Shown here: piece by piece, positions 41,585 to 51,097 of the stretch
Numbering within the stretch: the stretch's first letter is position 1
Layout: every line of letters starts with the position of its first letter
Origin: Brevibacterium sp. p3-SID960
GTDB taxonomy: Bacteria > Actinomycetota > Actinomycetes > Actinomycetales > Brevibacteriaceae
NCBI RefSeq assembly: GCF_025144725.1
Contig: NZ_JALXKS010000007.1
Location: 1 to 64,000, forward strand
Length of the DNA: 64,000 nt
Direction of reading: 5' to 3'
Made by a program: the position numbers and the translations under genes
The notes under the pieces: model-generated
The model's input: only the letters and a program-made list of their open reading frames with translations
What the model was told of the DNA's origin: nothing
The model's database searches: none

Positions 41585-43363
41585 TTGTCCTCCACCGACC
41601 CCTCCGAGACCGCACCGGACCGCGCCGCTGACGCGCACGCGTCCGACGGTGCCAGCAGCACCGCAGCCGGCGCTGTGACTCCGGAGACGGCCGGGCACCC
41701 GGAAGCCGAAGCCACCGCCGAGGCGCCGGGCGGGGGTGCGAAGCTGAGCTCGCTGGCGAAGTCCTCAGCGCTCATGACCGCCGGCACTCTCGTGTCGCGG
41801 GTGCTCGGATTCGTCAAAGCCGGCATGCTCGCCTTGGCGATCGGCGTCACCTACGGCGGGGTCGCTGACGCCTTCGACGTGGCGAACAAGGTGCCGAACA
41901 ACCTGTACATGCTGCTCGCCGGCGGCATCCTCAATGCGGTCCTCGTCCCCCAGATCGTGCGCGCCACCCGGCGGCCCGACGGCGGGAGGGACTTCACCAA
42001 CCGGCTGCTGACTCTGGCGATCCTCATCCTGTTCGGCGTCACCGTGCTCGCCACGGCCGCCGCTCCCCTGCTCGTGCGCGTGTACTCCTCGTCGACCTGG
42101 AGCAGCGAGCAGACCGCCCTGGCGGTCGCGTTCGCGTTCTGGTGCCTGCCGCAGATCTTCTTCTACGGCCTGTACACGATGCTCGGGCAGGTGCTCAACG
42201 CTCATTCCTCGTTCGGGCCCTACATGTGGGCGCCGGTCATCAACAACTTCGTCTCCATCGCCGGGCTGGGCATCTTCATCGCGCTCTTCGGCACCGGCGA
42301 GTATGGTGAGCACGCCATCGCCACGTGGGACGTCACCAAGATCGCCGTGCTCGCCGGCTCTGCCACACTCGGGGTCGTCTGCCAGGCGCTCGTACTCATC
42401 TGGCCGCTGCGCCGCATCGGCTTCCGGTTCACCCCGACCTTCGGCTTCCGCGGTGTGGGCCTGGGCACCGCCGGCAAGGTCGCCTCCTGGACCTTCGGTG
42501 CGGTGCTCATCGGCCAGCTCGGGTTCATCGTCATCTCCCAGGTCGCCTCGCTGGCCTCGGCGAGCGCCGACGGCGGCCCGAGCCCGTCGAATGCCGCCTA
42601 CACGTACAGCTACCTCATCTTCATGCTCCCCCATTCGCTCATCGCTGTGTCGCTGGCGACAGCGCTGTTCACCTCGATGAGCACCTCGGCTGCCGATCGC
42701 GACACCGAGGCGGTGCGCGCCTCCTTAGGCCTCGGCGTCCGGCTCGTCGGCTTCGTCAACGTCTTCGCCACTGTCGCCTTCATGACACTCGGCGCGCAGA
42801 CGGCGATGGTGCTCGCCCGAGGCTCGGTCGAGCAGGCCGTCTCGCTCAGCGTCGTGATCGCAGCGATGATCCTCGGACTCGTGCCGTTCTCGGCCAACTA
42901 TCTGCTGCAGCGGGTGTTCTATGCCTATGAGGACGCCCGCACCCCGTTCTGGGTGCAGGTCCCGCAGGTCGCCCTCACCTCCGCTGGGGTCATCGCCTCC
43001 GGGCTGCTGCTGCCCAAGCACTACATCGTCGCCGGCATCGGCCTGTCGATGAGCTTGGGATACGGTCTCGCCTGCCTCATCAGCGCCTGGCTGCTGCGCC
43101 GCCGCCTGCACCACCTCGGGAGCAGGCGGATCCTGCTGGCCCACCTGAAGTTCATCATCGCCGGCGCACTCGCCGGCATCGTCGGCGTGTTCATCGTCCG
43201 CGCGCTCGGCACCGATGCCTGGGATACCCGGACCACCGCATTCATCACCATCGCGTGGGTCGGGCCGGTCATGCTTGCGGTCTATCTGGTCGTGTGCTGG
43301 ATGCTGCGTGTGAGCGAGCTGCGCAGCCTTGCCGAGACTGTCCGGCGGAAGTTGAAGCGCTAG
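41585..43363 (+). CDS. murJ: Lipid II flippase MurJ
   Basis: 592 residues. An acidic, Ala-rich leader of about 55 residues is followed by 14 transmembrane helices of the MOP superfamily; GTLVSRVLGFVKAGMLALAIG and DAFDVANKVPNNLYMLLAGGILNAVLVPQI are the classic MurJ/MviN N-terminal segments. TTG 41585 has AAGGAG 5 bases upstream, and internal starts would remove only the leader. Unlike mycobacterial MviN, there is no fused kinase-like domain; that domain is encoded by the next gene. Confidence 0.95.
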   Translation: MSSTDPSETAPDRAADAHASDGASSTAAGAVTPETAGHPEAEATAEAPGGGAKLSSLAKSSALMTAGTLVSRVLGFVKAGMLALAIGVTYGGVADAFDVANKVPNNLYMLLAGGILNAVLVPQIVRATRRPDGGRDFTNRLLTLAILILFGVTVLATAAAPLLVRVYSSSTWSSEQTALAVAFAFWCLPQIFFYGLYTMLGQVLNAHSSFGPYMWAPVINNFVSIAGLGIFIALFGTGEYGEHAIATWDVTKIAVLAGSATLGVVCQALVLIWPLRRIGFRFTPTFGFRGVGLGTAGKVASWTFGAVLIGQLGFIVISQVASLASASADGGPSPSNAAYTYSYLIFMLPHSLIAVSLATALFTSMSTSAADRDTEAVRASLGLGVRLVGFVNVFATVAFMTLGAQTAMVLARGSVEQAVSLSVVIAAMILGLVPFSANYLLQRVFYAYEDARTPFWVQVPQVALTSAGVIASGLLLPKHYIVAGIGLSMSLGYGLACLISAWLLRRRLHHLGSRRILLAHLKFIIAGALAGIVGVFIVRALGTDAWDTRTTAFITIAWVGPVMLAVYLVVCWMLRVSELRSLAETVRRKLKR

Positions 43364-43429
43364 ACTGAGCAGCGAAGGACTATTCGCCCTGCACAGCTCA
43401 TCCGTGCGGCGCATTCACAAGGGGGTCTG

Positions 43430-45769
43430 GTGATCGGCATCGAACGCGGAACAGTTGTCGCCGAGCGCTACGTGGTCTCCGACATCGTCCGCCCCTGGTT
43501 CGCCGACCACCCCGACAGCGGCACGGTCTGCATCGCTCTCGACGCCATCCTCGACATGGCCGTCACCCTCTATGTCGCGCCATCGGAGACCTCCGGTGAC
43601 CTGCTCGATGCCGCCCGCCGCTCGGCGTTGCTGACCGATCCGCGGATCCCCACAGTCCTCGACGTCGGACGCGCCGACGGCATCGACTTCGTCGTCTTCG
43701 AACGCTCCGTCGCCACTCCCCTGCCGGCCATTCTGCGCACTGGGCCGCTGGCTCCCGAGGCGGCACGCGCCTTCGTCGGCGAGCTCGCCACCGCGCTGGC
43801 CCACGCCAGCGCCCGTGGGCTCTACCACCTCTGCCTCGGTCCCGAATGCGTGGGGCTGAAGGACAATCTCGACGCCACCGTCACCGGTGTTGCCATCGAC
43901 GCCGCTGTCGCTCACGCCGCCTACGGCCTCGATCTCGAGGCGATGCCGACAACAGCGAAGAAGCGCGAGGACGCACTCGCGCTCATGAACATCTTCTATG
44001 CCGCCCTCACCGGTCACTGGCCCGGCGATGAGCCGCGCGCCGGGCTGCCGGTGGCCCAGCGGCGCAACAACCGCTTTGTGCGCGTCTCCGAGCTCGTCGA
44101 CGGAGTGCCCAGCGGTCTAGAGGAGTTCGTCTCCGGCGTCGTCATGAAGATCGAGCCCGGGCCCCGCTCGGCCAGCGAGGTCGTCCGGTTCCTCGACGAA
44201 TGGGACGTCCACCAGCTGCGCCAGCTCTCGCCGGGCAGACCGCGCCCGGGCGGCGATGAGCTGCGCCGCACCGAGGACGAGGAGTTCTCCGGCACCGAGG
44301 CGGCCACCGGCGCCTCTTCAGCCCGGCCGACGACCAAGACCGACCCGGCCTCCGTTTCGCAGACGGCAGCTCTCACCCCGCCGCGGCCGGTCACGCCGCC
44401 TGCAGCGGCAGGTGCCCCAGCGCCCGAGAAGCGGGCGACCCCCGCCCAGTTGCGCGCTGCCCTCGCCCGCATCGGCCTCACCCGGCCCGGCGCCTCGGGC
44501 CTGGCTGCCGGCCGGCTCGCCGACAGCGAGACACCCTATGACGACCGGATGCAGATGCGGCAGGCGGCCGTCTTCCCGATCTCCTCCGAGGAGCTCGCCT
44601 CCGCCGAAACCGACGAGTGGCAGCCCGAGGACACATTCGCCTCCTATGAGCAGTACGCCGATGCCGAGGCCGATGCGAACGAAACCCAGCGCATCGCTGA
44701 TCCTTCGCGCATGTTCGCCAGCGACGATGAGCTCAGCGCCGACGATACTCAGGTCATCAGCACCGACCAGGAAGCCGTTGACGACGCTGAGGCCGATGAG
44801 GACGAAGACGACGGTTCATGGTTCCTCGGCGGCATGTTCACCACCCGCGAGGAAGAGCTCGAACGGCAGCGCGCCGAATACGAGCGCGAGCGCCGCCTGC
44901 AGCAGGAGGCTGAGGAGCGGGCGCGCGCTCAGGAGCAGTCCCGCCGGAAGTCCGCAGCAGCACCGACCGCAGGGCTGGGTGCCGATCTCGCCGCAGACAC
45001 CGCACAATCCAGTACGACCGAACGCGAAGCCAGCCGCCGGCCCGCCACTCCTGCGCCGGCTGCAGACAGCCCGCGCACGCCGCAGAACGGCGCCGGCACA
45101 AAGCCGGCTGCAGGCGGCGGTGGGGCGCGTCCCCTGCCGCCCGCTGGGGACGATGCACCTGCTGACAAGCCGTCTCGGCCCCTGGTCCCGATTCTCATCG
45201 GTGTCCTGGCGCTGCTGGTCGTCGCCGCGCTCGTCGTTGGGGTCATCGTCGGCACGCAGGGCGATGATGAGCCCACCGCAGAGGAGCCGACTGCTGAAAC
45301 CGAGCCGACTGAAGAGCAGCCTCCGACGGAGGAGCCACAGGGCCCGACACCGGTGGTCGCCGATGTATCCGCCCTCGATCCTGAAGGCGATGACACAGAG
45401 AACGATGACGCGGCATCGAACGTCCTGGATGACGATGATTCGGCGTGGCGAACCGACCGGTACAACTCTTCGAAGTTCGGCAACCTCAAATCGGGTGTCG
45501 GTCTGGCCCTCGAACTCGAAGAGTCAGCCGGCGTCTCCCAGGTCGAGCTGACCTCCGATCGAGAGGGAAGCGACTTCGAGGTCCGGATCGGCGATTCCGA
45601 CGACCCGGAGGATGCCACGGTCGTCGGCAAGGGAACGACGGAGGACGGAAAGACCACCGTCGACCTCGATGACGGCGCCGAGGGATCTGTCGTCATCATC
45701 TGGTTCACCGAGCTCGGCTCAGCCGATGGCGGATATCGCGCCTACGTCACCCACGTCGGACTGACCTGA
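43430..45769 (+). CDS. Membrane pseudokinase linked to MurJ
   Basis: 779 residues. N-terminal protein-kinase-like fold (about 8-265) starting GTVVAERYVVSDIV. The usual beta3 Lys, HRD and DFG are absent (the corresponding stretches read VTLYVAP, YHLCLGPEC and VTGVAID), so catalysis is unlikely. A long acidic, disordered cytoplasmic region follows, then a transmembrane helix (about 587-610) and an extracellular discoidin/galactose-binding-like domain (about 650-779). In mycobacterial MviN a similar pseudokinase and extracellular domain are fused to the flippase and recruit FhaA when phosphorylated; here they are a separate protein. GTG start. Confidence 0.82.
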   Translation: MIGIERGTVVAERYVVSDIVRPWFADHPDSGTVCIALDAILDMAVTLYVAPSETSGDLLDAARRSALLTDPRIPTVLDVGRADGIDFVVFERSVATPLPAILRTGPLAPEAARAFVGELATALAHASARGLYHLCLGPECVGLKDNLDATVTGVAIDAAVAHAAYGLDLEAMPTTAKKREDALALMNIFYAALTGHWPGDEPRAGLPVAQRRNNRFVRVSELVDGVPSGLEEFVSGVVMKIEPGPRSASEVVRFLDEWDVHQLRQLSPGRPRPGGDELRRTEDEEFSGTEAATGASSARPTTKTDPASVSQTAALTPPRPVTPPAAAGAPAPEKRATPAQLRAALARIGLTRPGASGLAAGRLADSETPYDDRMQMRQAAVFPISSEELASAETDEWQPEDTFASYEQYADAEADANETQRIADPSRMFASDDELSADDTQVISTDQEAVDDAEADEDEDDGSWFLGGMFTTREEELERQRAEYERERRLQQEAEERARAQEQSRRKSAAAPTAGLGADLAADTAQSSTTEREASRRPATPAPAADSPRTPQNGAGTKPAAGGGGARPLPPAGDDAPADKPSRPLVPILIGVLALLVVAALVVGVIVGTQGDDEPTAEEPTAETEPTEEQPPTEEPQGPTPVVADVSALDPEGDDTENDDAASNVLDDDDSAWRTDRYNSSKFGNLKSGVGLALELEESAGVSQVELTSDREGSDFEVRIGDSDDPEDATVVGKGTTEDGKTTVDLDDGAEGSVVIIWFTELGSADGGYRAYVTHVGLT

Positions 45770-45894
45770 GCCCGCGCCTCCTCCGGCTGGGTGCCCGCAC
45801 GGACTGCCCAGTGAGTGCACGGGGACATAGGGTGGAATAAACCCGCCGTACCCCAGTGTTCGCTCTAGCGGAGACATGCCTACAAGGAGGCTTT

Positions 45895-46821
45895 ATGACA
45901 GCTCAGCGACTCGTCATCGTCGGATCGGGTCCAGCAGGCTACACCGCTGCGGTGTATGCAGCTCGAGCCAGCCTGGAACCGATCGTCATCGCCGGTTCCG
46001 TCACCGCTGGCGGCGAGTTGATGAATACGACGGATGTTGAGAACTTCCCCGGATTTCCTGCCGGGATCCAGGGCCCTGAGCTCATGGAGAACATGCGCCA
46101 GCAGGCAGAGCGCTTCGGCGCAACCGTCATCTACGACGATGTGCAGGAACTCGTCCTGCAGCCGGGTGCGCACATGATCACCACCGCGCTCGGTGAGAGC
46201 TACACCGCCGAGGCCGTCATCCTCGCCACCGGCTCAGCCTACCGAAAGCTCGGGCTGCCCAACGAGGACAAGCTCTCCGGCCACGGTGTCAGCTGGTGCG
46301 CCACCTGTGACGGCTTCTTCTTCAAGGACAAGCACATCGCCGTCGTCGGCGGCGGAGACTCGGCTATGGAGGAGGCGACCTTCCTGACGAAGTTCGCTTC
46401 CAAGGTCTCGGTCATCCACCGCCGCCAGGAGTTGCGCGCTTCACAGGCTATGCAGGACCGTGCGAAAGCCGATCCGAAGATCGAGTTCGTCCTCGATTCG
46501 GAAGTTTCACAGATCCACGGCGATGACGCTCTGACCGGCGTCACGGTGCGCAACATCGTCACCGGTGAGGAGTCTCTGCTCGATGTCACCGGTTTGTTCG
46601 TCGCTATCGGATCGGATCCGCGAACCGAGCTCTTCGCCGATCAGCTCGAACTGCGCCCCGATGGCTACCTCAAGGTCGATGGACGCGCTTCGCTGACGAA
46701 TGTCGAAGGAGTCTTCGCTGCCGGTGACCTCATCGACCCGGTCTACCGTCAGGCGATCACCGCAGCCGGCTCCGGCTGCGCGGCTGCCATCGATGCCGAG
46801 CACTACCTGTCCAACCGCTGA
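45895..46821 (+). CDS. trxB: Thioredoxin reductase
   Basis: 308 residues. FAD motif VIVGSGPAGYTAAVYAAR, redox pair WCATCDG, NADPH motif VVGGGDSAMEEATFL, and the C-terminal GVFAAGDLIDPVYRQAITAAGSG. Reduces thioredoxin with NADPH. ATG 45895 has a perfect AAGGAGG; an in-frame ATG 39 bases upstream would add non-conserved residues. In mycobacteria sigM and its anti-sigma gene lie between mviN and trxB; they are absent here. Confidence 0.98.
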   Translation: MTAQRLVIVGSGPAGYTAAVYAARASLEPIVIAGSVTAGGELMNTTDVENFPGFPAGIQGPELMENMRQQAERFGATVIYDDVQELVLQPGAHMITTALGESYTAEAVILATGSAYRKLGLPNEDKLSGHGVSWCATCDGFFFKDKHIAVVGGGDSAMEEATFLTKFASKVSVIHRRQELRASQAMQDRAKADPKIEFVLDSEVSQIHGDDALTGVTVRNIVTGEESLLDVTGLFVAIGSDPRTELFADQLELRPDGYLKVDGRASLTNVEGVFAAGDLIDPVYRQAITAAGSGCAAAIDAEHYLSNR

Positions 46822-46911
46822 CGTCGTCACCCGACGACCTCGACAGTCCAATCAGATCAGTCGTTCAACCCCGGCCGACCGACCAGCCGGCCAATCAAGT
46901 TAGGAGCAGCA

Positions 46912-47235
46912 ATGACTGCAGCAGATGTCACCGACGCAAATTTTGAAGCCGAGGTCCTCCAGGCAGATAAGCCCGTTCTCGTCGACTTCTGGGCCCCGTG
47001 GTGCGGGCCGTGCCGCATGGTCTCCCCCATCGTCGACGAAATCGGTGAGGAGAACGCCGAAAAGCTCAAGGTCGTCAAGGTCAACACCGACGAGAACATG
47101 CAGACGGCCTCGACCTACGGCATCACCTCGATCCCGGCCCTGTACGTCTTCAAGGACGGCCAGGTTGCAAAAACGATCATCGGTGCCCAGCCGAAGCCGA
47201 TGCTGATCCAACAGCTCGAGGAATTCCTCGGCTGA
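46912..47235 (+). CDS. trxA: Thioredoxin
   Basis: 107 residues with the active site WCGPCRM in FWAPWCGPC, the cis-Pro in SIPAL, and the usual length. Reduced by TrxB encoded 90 bases upstream. ATG preceded by TTAGGAG. Confidence 0.98.
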   Translation: MTAADVTDANFEAEVLQADKPVLVDFWAPWCGPCRMVSPIVDEIGEENAEKLKVVKVNTDENMQTASTYGITSIPALYVFKDGQVAKTIIGAQPKPMLIQQLEEFLG

Positions 47236-47253
47236 TTCACCTATCAGCTAACA

Positions 47254-47289
47254 CACTGGCGCCTGTTGTAGTATCGACAGGCGCCAGTG
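47254..47289 (+). terminator. Terminator after trxB-trxA
   Basis: CACTGGCGCCTGT, 10-base loop, ACAGGCGCCAGTG: a perfect 13-bp stem 18 bases past the trxA stop. Confidence 0.85.
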
Positions 47290-47350
47290 GCCGTTAGGCA
47301 CATCACCACAAACTCCGACAATCCCGACGCACCGAGCCCAGCGAGACGAT

Positions 47351-48499
47351 ATGACCTCACAATCTGCCTACCCCACCCTCACACGGGGCGACTCCAGCAA
47401 CGTCCTGCTGGCGACCAAGGCACAGCTGGACCGCCTGGGAATCAAGGTCGGCGATGTGTCATCTCCTGAATTCGATCATCAGCTCGAATTGGCTATTCTC
47501 GCGTTCCAGCAGAGCCGCGGGATCACCACCGACGGTGTCCTGGGCCCTGAGACATTCGAGCAGATCGAACTGGCCCGCTACCGTCTCGGCGATCGAGTAC
47601 TACGCTTCGACCCAGTCCGACCACTGGTCGGAGACGACGTTGGGACACTGCAGAAGCGCTTGTCCAAGCTGGGCGTCTACACAGACCGGATCGACAGCGT
47701 GTTCGCTGCGGAGACCGATGAGGCTGTGCGAGAGATCCAGAGCGGACTCGGTCTGCGAACTGATGGTGTGGTGGGCCCGAATACCATTTCCGGGCTTGAC
47801 TCGATCAGCCGAAATCACAGCACCGGCAACCTCTATGCGCTGCGGGAACACGCTCGCGTCACTTCCTCGGGACCGTCCCTTGTCGGACGCGTTATCGTCA
47901 TCGAAGCTGCCACGTCTGCTCGCGACTTCAAGGCGACGCCCTACACCGCTGAACAGCGGCGATTGGAGGAAGAATACTCGGTTGACATCGCTCGTCGCCT
48001 CGACGGTCGTCTCAGTGCCCTTGGTGCCGCAACTGTTCTCGTCAGCTCCCCCGATGCACATCAGACACTTGCAGACGAACTCGAAGCCTCGGCTGTCGTC
48101 ACGATCACGCAGGACTCGTCTCTTTCGGATTCCGCTAATGGAGTAGCAACCTTCTACTTCGGCCGCGCCGATGACGACGAGGTCTACTCCCCCGTCGGCA
48201 AGCGGTTGGCCGAGCTCGTGCAGAAAGAGGTCAACGCCCGAACCGACTTCCTCAACTGCCGCACGCACGCCCGTACGTGGCAGAGTCTTGCCGCCGTGCG
48301 CAGCCCGAAAGTGCACGTCGTTGCGGGTTACGTGAGCCATGATCGTGACCGCGAGATGCTCGCTGATGACCTCATCCGCGATCGGATTGCCGACGGTATT
48401 GCCGCGGCCCTCCAACGACTCTATCTGGCGCGTGAGTCCGATCCCGAGACCGGTGCACTGAATATTCAGTCGATCACCAATCCATCCCGTTTCACGTGA
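47351..48499 (+). CDS. CwlM-like protein with a degenerate amidase domain
   Basis: 382 residues, no signal peptide. Two peptidoglycan-binding-like domains (about 8-70 and 85-145) precede an amidase_3-like domain (about 175-370). In active members the first strand carries DPGHGG, a later segment SIHAN, and the last motif VE.GF.S. Here they read IEAATSARD, TITQDS and VVAGYVS, so the zinc His residues and the catalytic Glu are lost. Mycobacterial CwlM is a cytoplasmic regulator of MurA rather than a wall hydrolase; this protein is likely regulatory too. The stop codon lies inside a parS site. Confidence 0.85.
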   Translation: MTSQSAYPTLTRGDSSNVLLATKAQLDRLGIKVGDVSSPEFDHQLELAILAFQQSRGITTDGVLGPETFEQIELARYRLGDRVLRFDPVRPLVGDDVGTLQKRLSKLGVYTDRIDSVFAAETDEAVREIQSGLGLRTDGVVGPNTISGLDSISRNHSTGNLYALREHARVTSSGPSLVGRVIVIEAATSARDFKATPYTAEQRRLEEEYSVDIARRLDGRLSALGAATVLVSSPDAHQTLADELEASAVVTITQDSSLSDSANGVATFYFGRADDDEVYSPVGKRLAELVQKEVNARTDFLNCRTHARTWQSLAAVRSPKVHVVAGYVSHDRDREMLADDLIRDRIADGIAAALQRLYLARESDPETGALNIQSITNPSRFT

Positions 48500-48503
48500 A
48501 ACA
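48488..48503. promoter_or_regulatory. parS site 1 (overlaps the CwlM-like stop)
   Basis: CGTTTCACGTGAAACA, one mismatch from TGTTTCACGTGAAACA. The TGA of the CwlM-like gene is within it. Confidence 0.9.
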
Positions 48504-48692
48504 TCAGCCGACGGGCGCGTAACCGTCTTTGCGGGCCTCCCTCCAATTCGCTGCGCGTCCCCACCCATCGATAAAGCCGCGCACAGTCAATCCGAGTCTT
48601 ATCAGTGAGTCACAGTCTGCTCAGCTGTCAGCCTGGATCAGGTCGTGCAGGCAACGATCCCTTGACCCGCCCGATTGCGGCACGTCAACACG

Positions 48693-48708
48693 TGTTTCAC
48701 GTGAAACC
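48693..48708. promoter_or_regulatory. parS site 2
   Basis: TGTTTCACGTGAAACC, between the CwlM-like gene and parB, in the gap shared by the two convergent genes. Confidence 0.9.
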
Positions 48709-48759
48709 GAAAGGCACCGGCACACGCCGGGGCCTTTGACGGTAGCAAACATACGGAAG

Positions 48760-49953
48760 TTACGACTCGTCTTCGATTCCAAGCGCAGTAAGGATCCGCT
48801 TGAGATCATCCTGGTTCGCAAACTCCACGCTGATCTTGCCCTTGCGCTTTCCCATGACGATACTCACGCGAGTATCAAGCTTATCCCCCACACGGTCCGC
48901 GATTTGCGCCAGCTCAGGGGTAAGCTGTTGTGTTTCACGTGAAACACGAGGCTTCTCCCCTCGGTTCAGCAGTACGACAGCTTCCTCTGTTGCCCGGACC
49001 GACAGACCTTCAGCCACAATGCGCTGAGCGAGAACTTCCATGTTCGCAGGATCCTCAACACCGAGGATCGCGCGGGCATGGCCCTGTGAAATCACACCAG
49101 CAGCCACACGGCGCTGCACAAGCGGCGGGAGCCTGAGCAACCGGAGTGTATTCGAGATCTGAGGGCGGGAACGCCCGATCCGTTCGGAGAGTTCTTCCTG
49201 CGTACACTGAAAGTCGTTCAACAGCTGCTCATAGGCTGCAGCCTCTTCAAGTGGATTCAGATCCGATCGGTGGAGATTCTCAAGCAAGGCGTCACGCAGC
49301 AGGTCGGTGTCTTCAACCGCTCTGATGATCGCCGGGATCGTGCTGACACCGGCCAGCTCAGACGCCCGGAATCGCCGCTCGCCCATGATGAGCTCATACG
49401 CGGGCTTCTTCTCGTCGACAAGACGCACGACCACGGGCTGAAGAACACCGACTTCACGGATCGAGTGCACCAACTCGTCGAGCGCATCCTCATCGAAAAC
49501 CTGACGCGGCTGCCGCGGGTTCGGACTGATCTGCTCCAGAGGGATCAGACCAAATGCCGTGCCAGGAACCTCCTGTAGGTCTGTTTCACGTGAAACATCG
49601 TGATGAACGGAAGTTGTTGACTCCGGTACAGACTTCTGCGATGCACTACGGGCCCTGCTCCGTGGAGCCGTATTCGATCCGGATTCCTCAGCCTTCTTCT
49701 CGCCAACAGCGCCGGATTTCTTCGCAGCAGGGGAGGAGGACGTCTTTTTCGTGGGCTTCGTGTTCGTGCGCTTCGCAGCACGCGCCTTCCGCATACCCTC
49801 CGCCGGATCCTTTGAACGGGGTGTTTCACGTGAAACGTCGGAATCTGCTTCAGCCTGCTGACCGAAGAAGACGTCTACCGGGCGGTCCTCTGTTACGACG
49901 TCGGGAATGAGAGCTCCAAGTCCCCGGCCCAATCCACGTTTGCGCTCAGCCAT
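48760..49953 (-). CDS. parB: Chromosome partitioning protein ParB
   Basis: 397 residues. The N-terminus [14 protein letters not shown] binds ParA, then a long basic/Ser/Ala-rich linker. The CTP-binding/spreading domain has [23 protein letters not shown] and [14 protein letters not shown], followed by the HTH and C-terminal dimer domain. Three parS sites lie inside the gene and each translates as VSRET. It overlaps parA by 8 bases. Confidence 0.98.
   Translation of the reverse strand: MAERKRGLGRGLGALIPDVVTEDRPVDVFFGQQAEADSDVSRETPRSKDPAEGMRKARAAKRTNTKPTKKTSSSPAAKKSGAVGEKKAEESGSNTAPRSRARSASQKSVPESTTSVHHDVSRETDLQEVPGTAFGLIPLEQISPNPRQPRQVFDEDALDELVHSIREVGVLQPVVVRLVDEKKPAYELIMGERRFRASELAGVSTIPAIIRAVEDTDLLRDALLENLHRSDLNPLEEAAAYEQLLNDFQCTQEELSERIGRSRPQISNTLRLLRLPPLVQRRVAAGVISQGHARAILGVEDPANMEVLAQRIVAEGLSVRATEEAVVLLNRGEKPRVSRETQQLTPELAQIADRVGDKLDTRVSIVMGKRKGKISVEFANQDDLKRILTALGIEDES
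48931..48946. promoter_or_regulatory. parS site 3 (inside parB)
   Basis: Perfect TGTTTCACGTGAAACA, read as VSRET in the parB frame near its C-terminal quarter. Confidence 0.95.
49582..49597. promoter_or_regulatory. parS site 4 (inside parB)
   Basis: Perfect TGTTTCACGTGAAACA, again encoding VSRET, in the linker just before the conserved ParB core. Confidence 0.95.
49822..49837. promoter_or_regulatory. parS site 5 (inside parB)
   Basis: TGTTTCACGTGAAACG, encoding VSRET near residue 40. Confidence 0.92.
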
Positions 49954-50845
49954 GATCTGCTGCTCCTCGATGTGCGATTTCCTCAGCTGCTTCGCGATAC
50001 GAAAGCGCGCCGGATGATGATGGTTCGTATGTGATGACAGTTTGACCGTAACTCGGAGCCTCGGAGATGCGGACCGATCGGGGGATCGTCACCTCGAGGA
50101 CTTGGTTGGGAAAGTGAGCCCGTACATCGTCAGCAACCTGCCGGCTGAGGTTCGTGCGGCCGTCGAACATCGTCAGGAGAATGGTCGAAACCTCCAGAGC
50201 TGGGTTCAGGTGCTTCTGAATCAGCTGGATATTCTTCAGCAGCTGGCTCAAGCCTTCGAGTGCGTAGTATTCGCACTGAATTGGAATAAGCACTTCGTTT
50301 GCTGCTACAAAAGCGTTGACGGTCAGCAAGCCCAGTGACGGGGGACAGTCGATGATCACGTAGTCGACCCGTTCGCCTGCATCCTCGCGTTCCTTTAAAT
50401 AGGCGCGCAGAGCACGAGCAAGACGCTGCTCACGTGCGACCAGCGAGACGAGCTCGATCTCAGCTCCTGCGAGGTCGATTGTGGCGGGGACACAGGTGAG
50501 GGTCTCGATATCAGGGCACTGGGCTACGGCTTCGGACACCGGGAGGTCCTCAATCAGGACATCATAGATGCTGTTGACCTCTGTAGAGTGCTCGATGCCC
50601 AACGCGGTGCTCGCATTGCCCTGGGGGTCGATATCGATCACCAGAACCTTCAGGCCCTGGGCAGCGAGTGCGGCGGCGATATTCACCGCAGTGGTGGTCT
50701 TGCCCACCCCGCCTTTCTGATTGGCGACGGTGAAGATCCGTGTCGAATCGGGTGCTGGAAATGTCGTCGCCGCGAGGCGCTCGGCACGGCGATGGTCCCG
50801 CGCAATCTGAGCACCCAACGGAGTCGACTCATCCATGATGGGCAT
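49946..50845 (-). CDS. parA: Chromosome partitioning ATPase ParA
   Basis: 299 residues. Deviant Walker [16 protein letters not shown], then [14 protein letters not shown] and [14 protein letters not shown], typical of chromosomal ParA/Soj. Works with ParB on the nearby parS sites to segregate origins. ATG 50845. Confidence 0.98.
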   Translation of the reverse strand: MPIMDESTPLGAQIARDHRRAERLAATTFPAPDSTRIFTVANQKGGVGKTTTAVNIAAALAAQGLKVLVIDIDPQGNASTALGIEHSTEVNSIYDVLIEDLPVSEAVAQCPDIETLTCVPATIDLAGAEIELVSLVAREQRLARALRAYLKEREDAGERVDYVIIDCPPSLGLLTVNAFVAANEVLIPIQCEYYALEGLSQLLKNIQLIQKHLNPALEVSTILLTMFDGRTNLSRQVADDVRAHFPNQVLEVTIPRSVRISEAPSYGQTVITYEPSSSGALSYREAAEEIAHRGAADHG

Positions 50846-51007
50846 ACTGAACTCCGTTCATCAACAAGAGCCGACTGGCTCGCAAACCGTCTCTTAGTCT
50901 ACCCAACAGAGGGGACATCAGCCGACGCGAACCACTCAAGTCCCCGTGTGAGAGAGGAGTATCGCCGGTGATTTGTCACGAGTGCGCGCGCGTCACTCTC
51001 CCGCCGA

Positions 51008-51023
51008 TGTTTCACGTGAAACG
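51008..51023. promoter_or_regulatory. parS site 6
   Basis: TGTTTCACGTGAAACG in the 252-base gap upstream of parA. Confidence 0.92.
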
Positions 51024-51097
51024 CAGCGGAGCCCCCCGTTGCAAGCTGTCTGCAGGCCTCGACGGAGTTAATCGAATACTAATAGAACTGCAGACTG

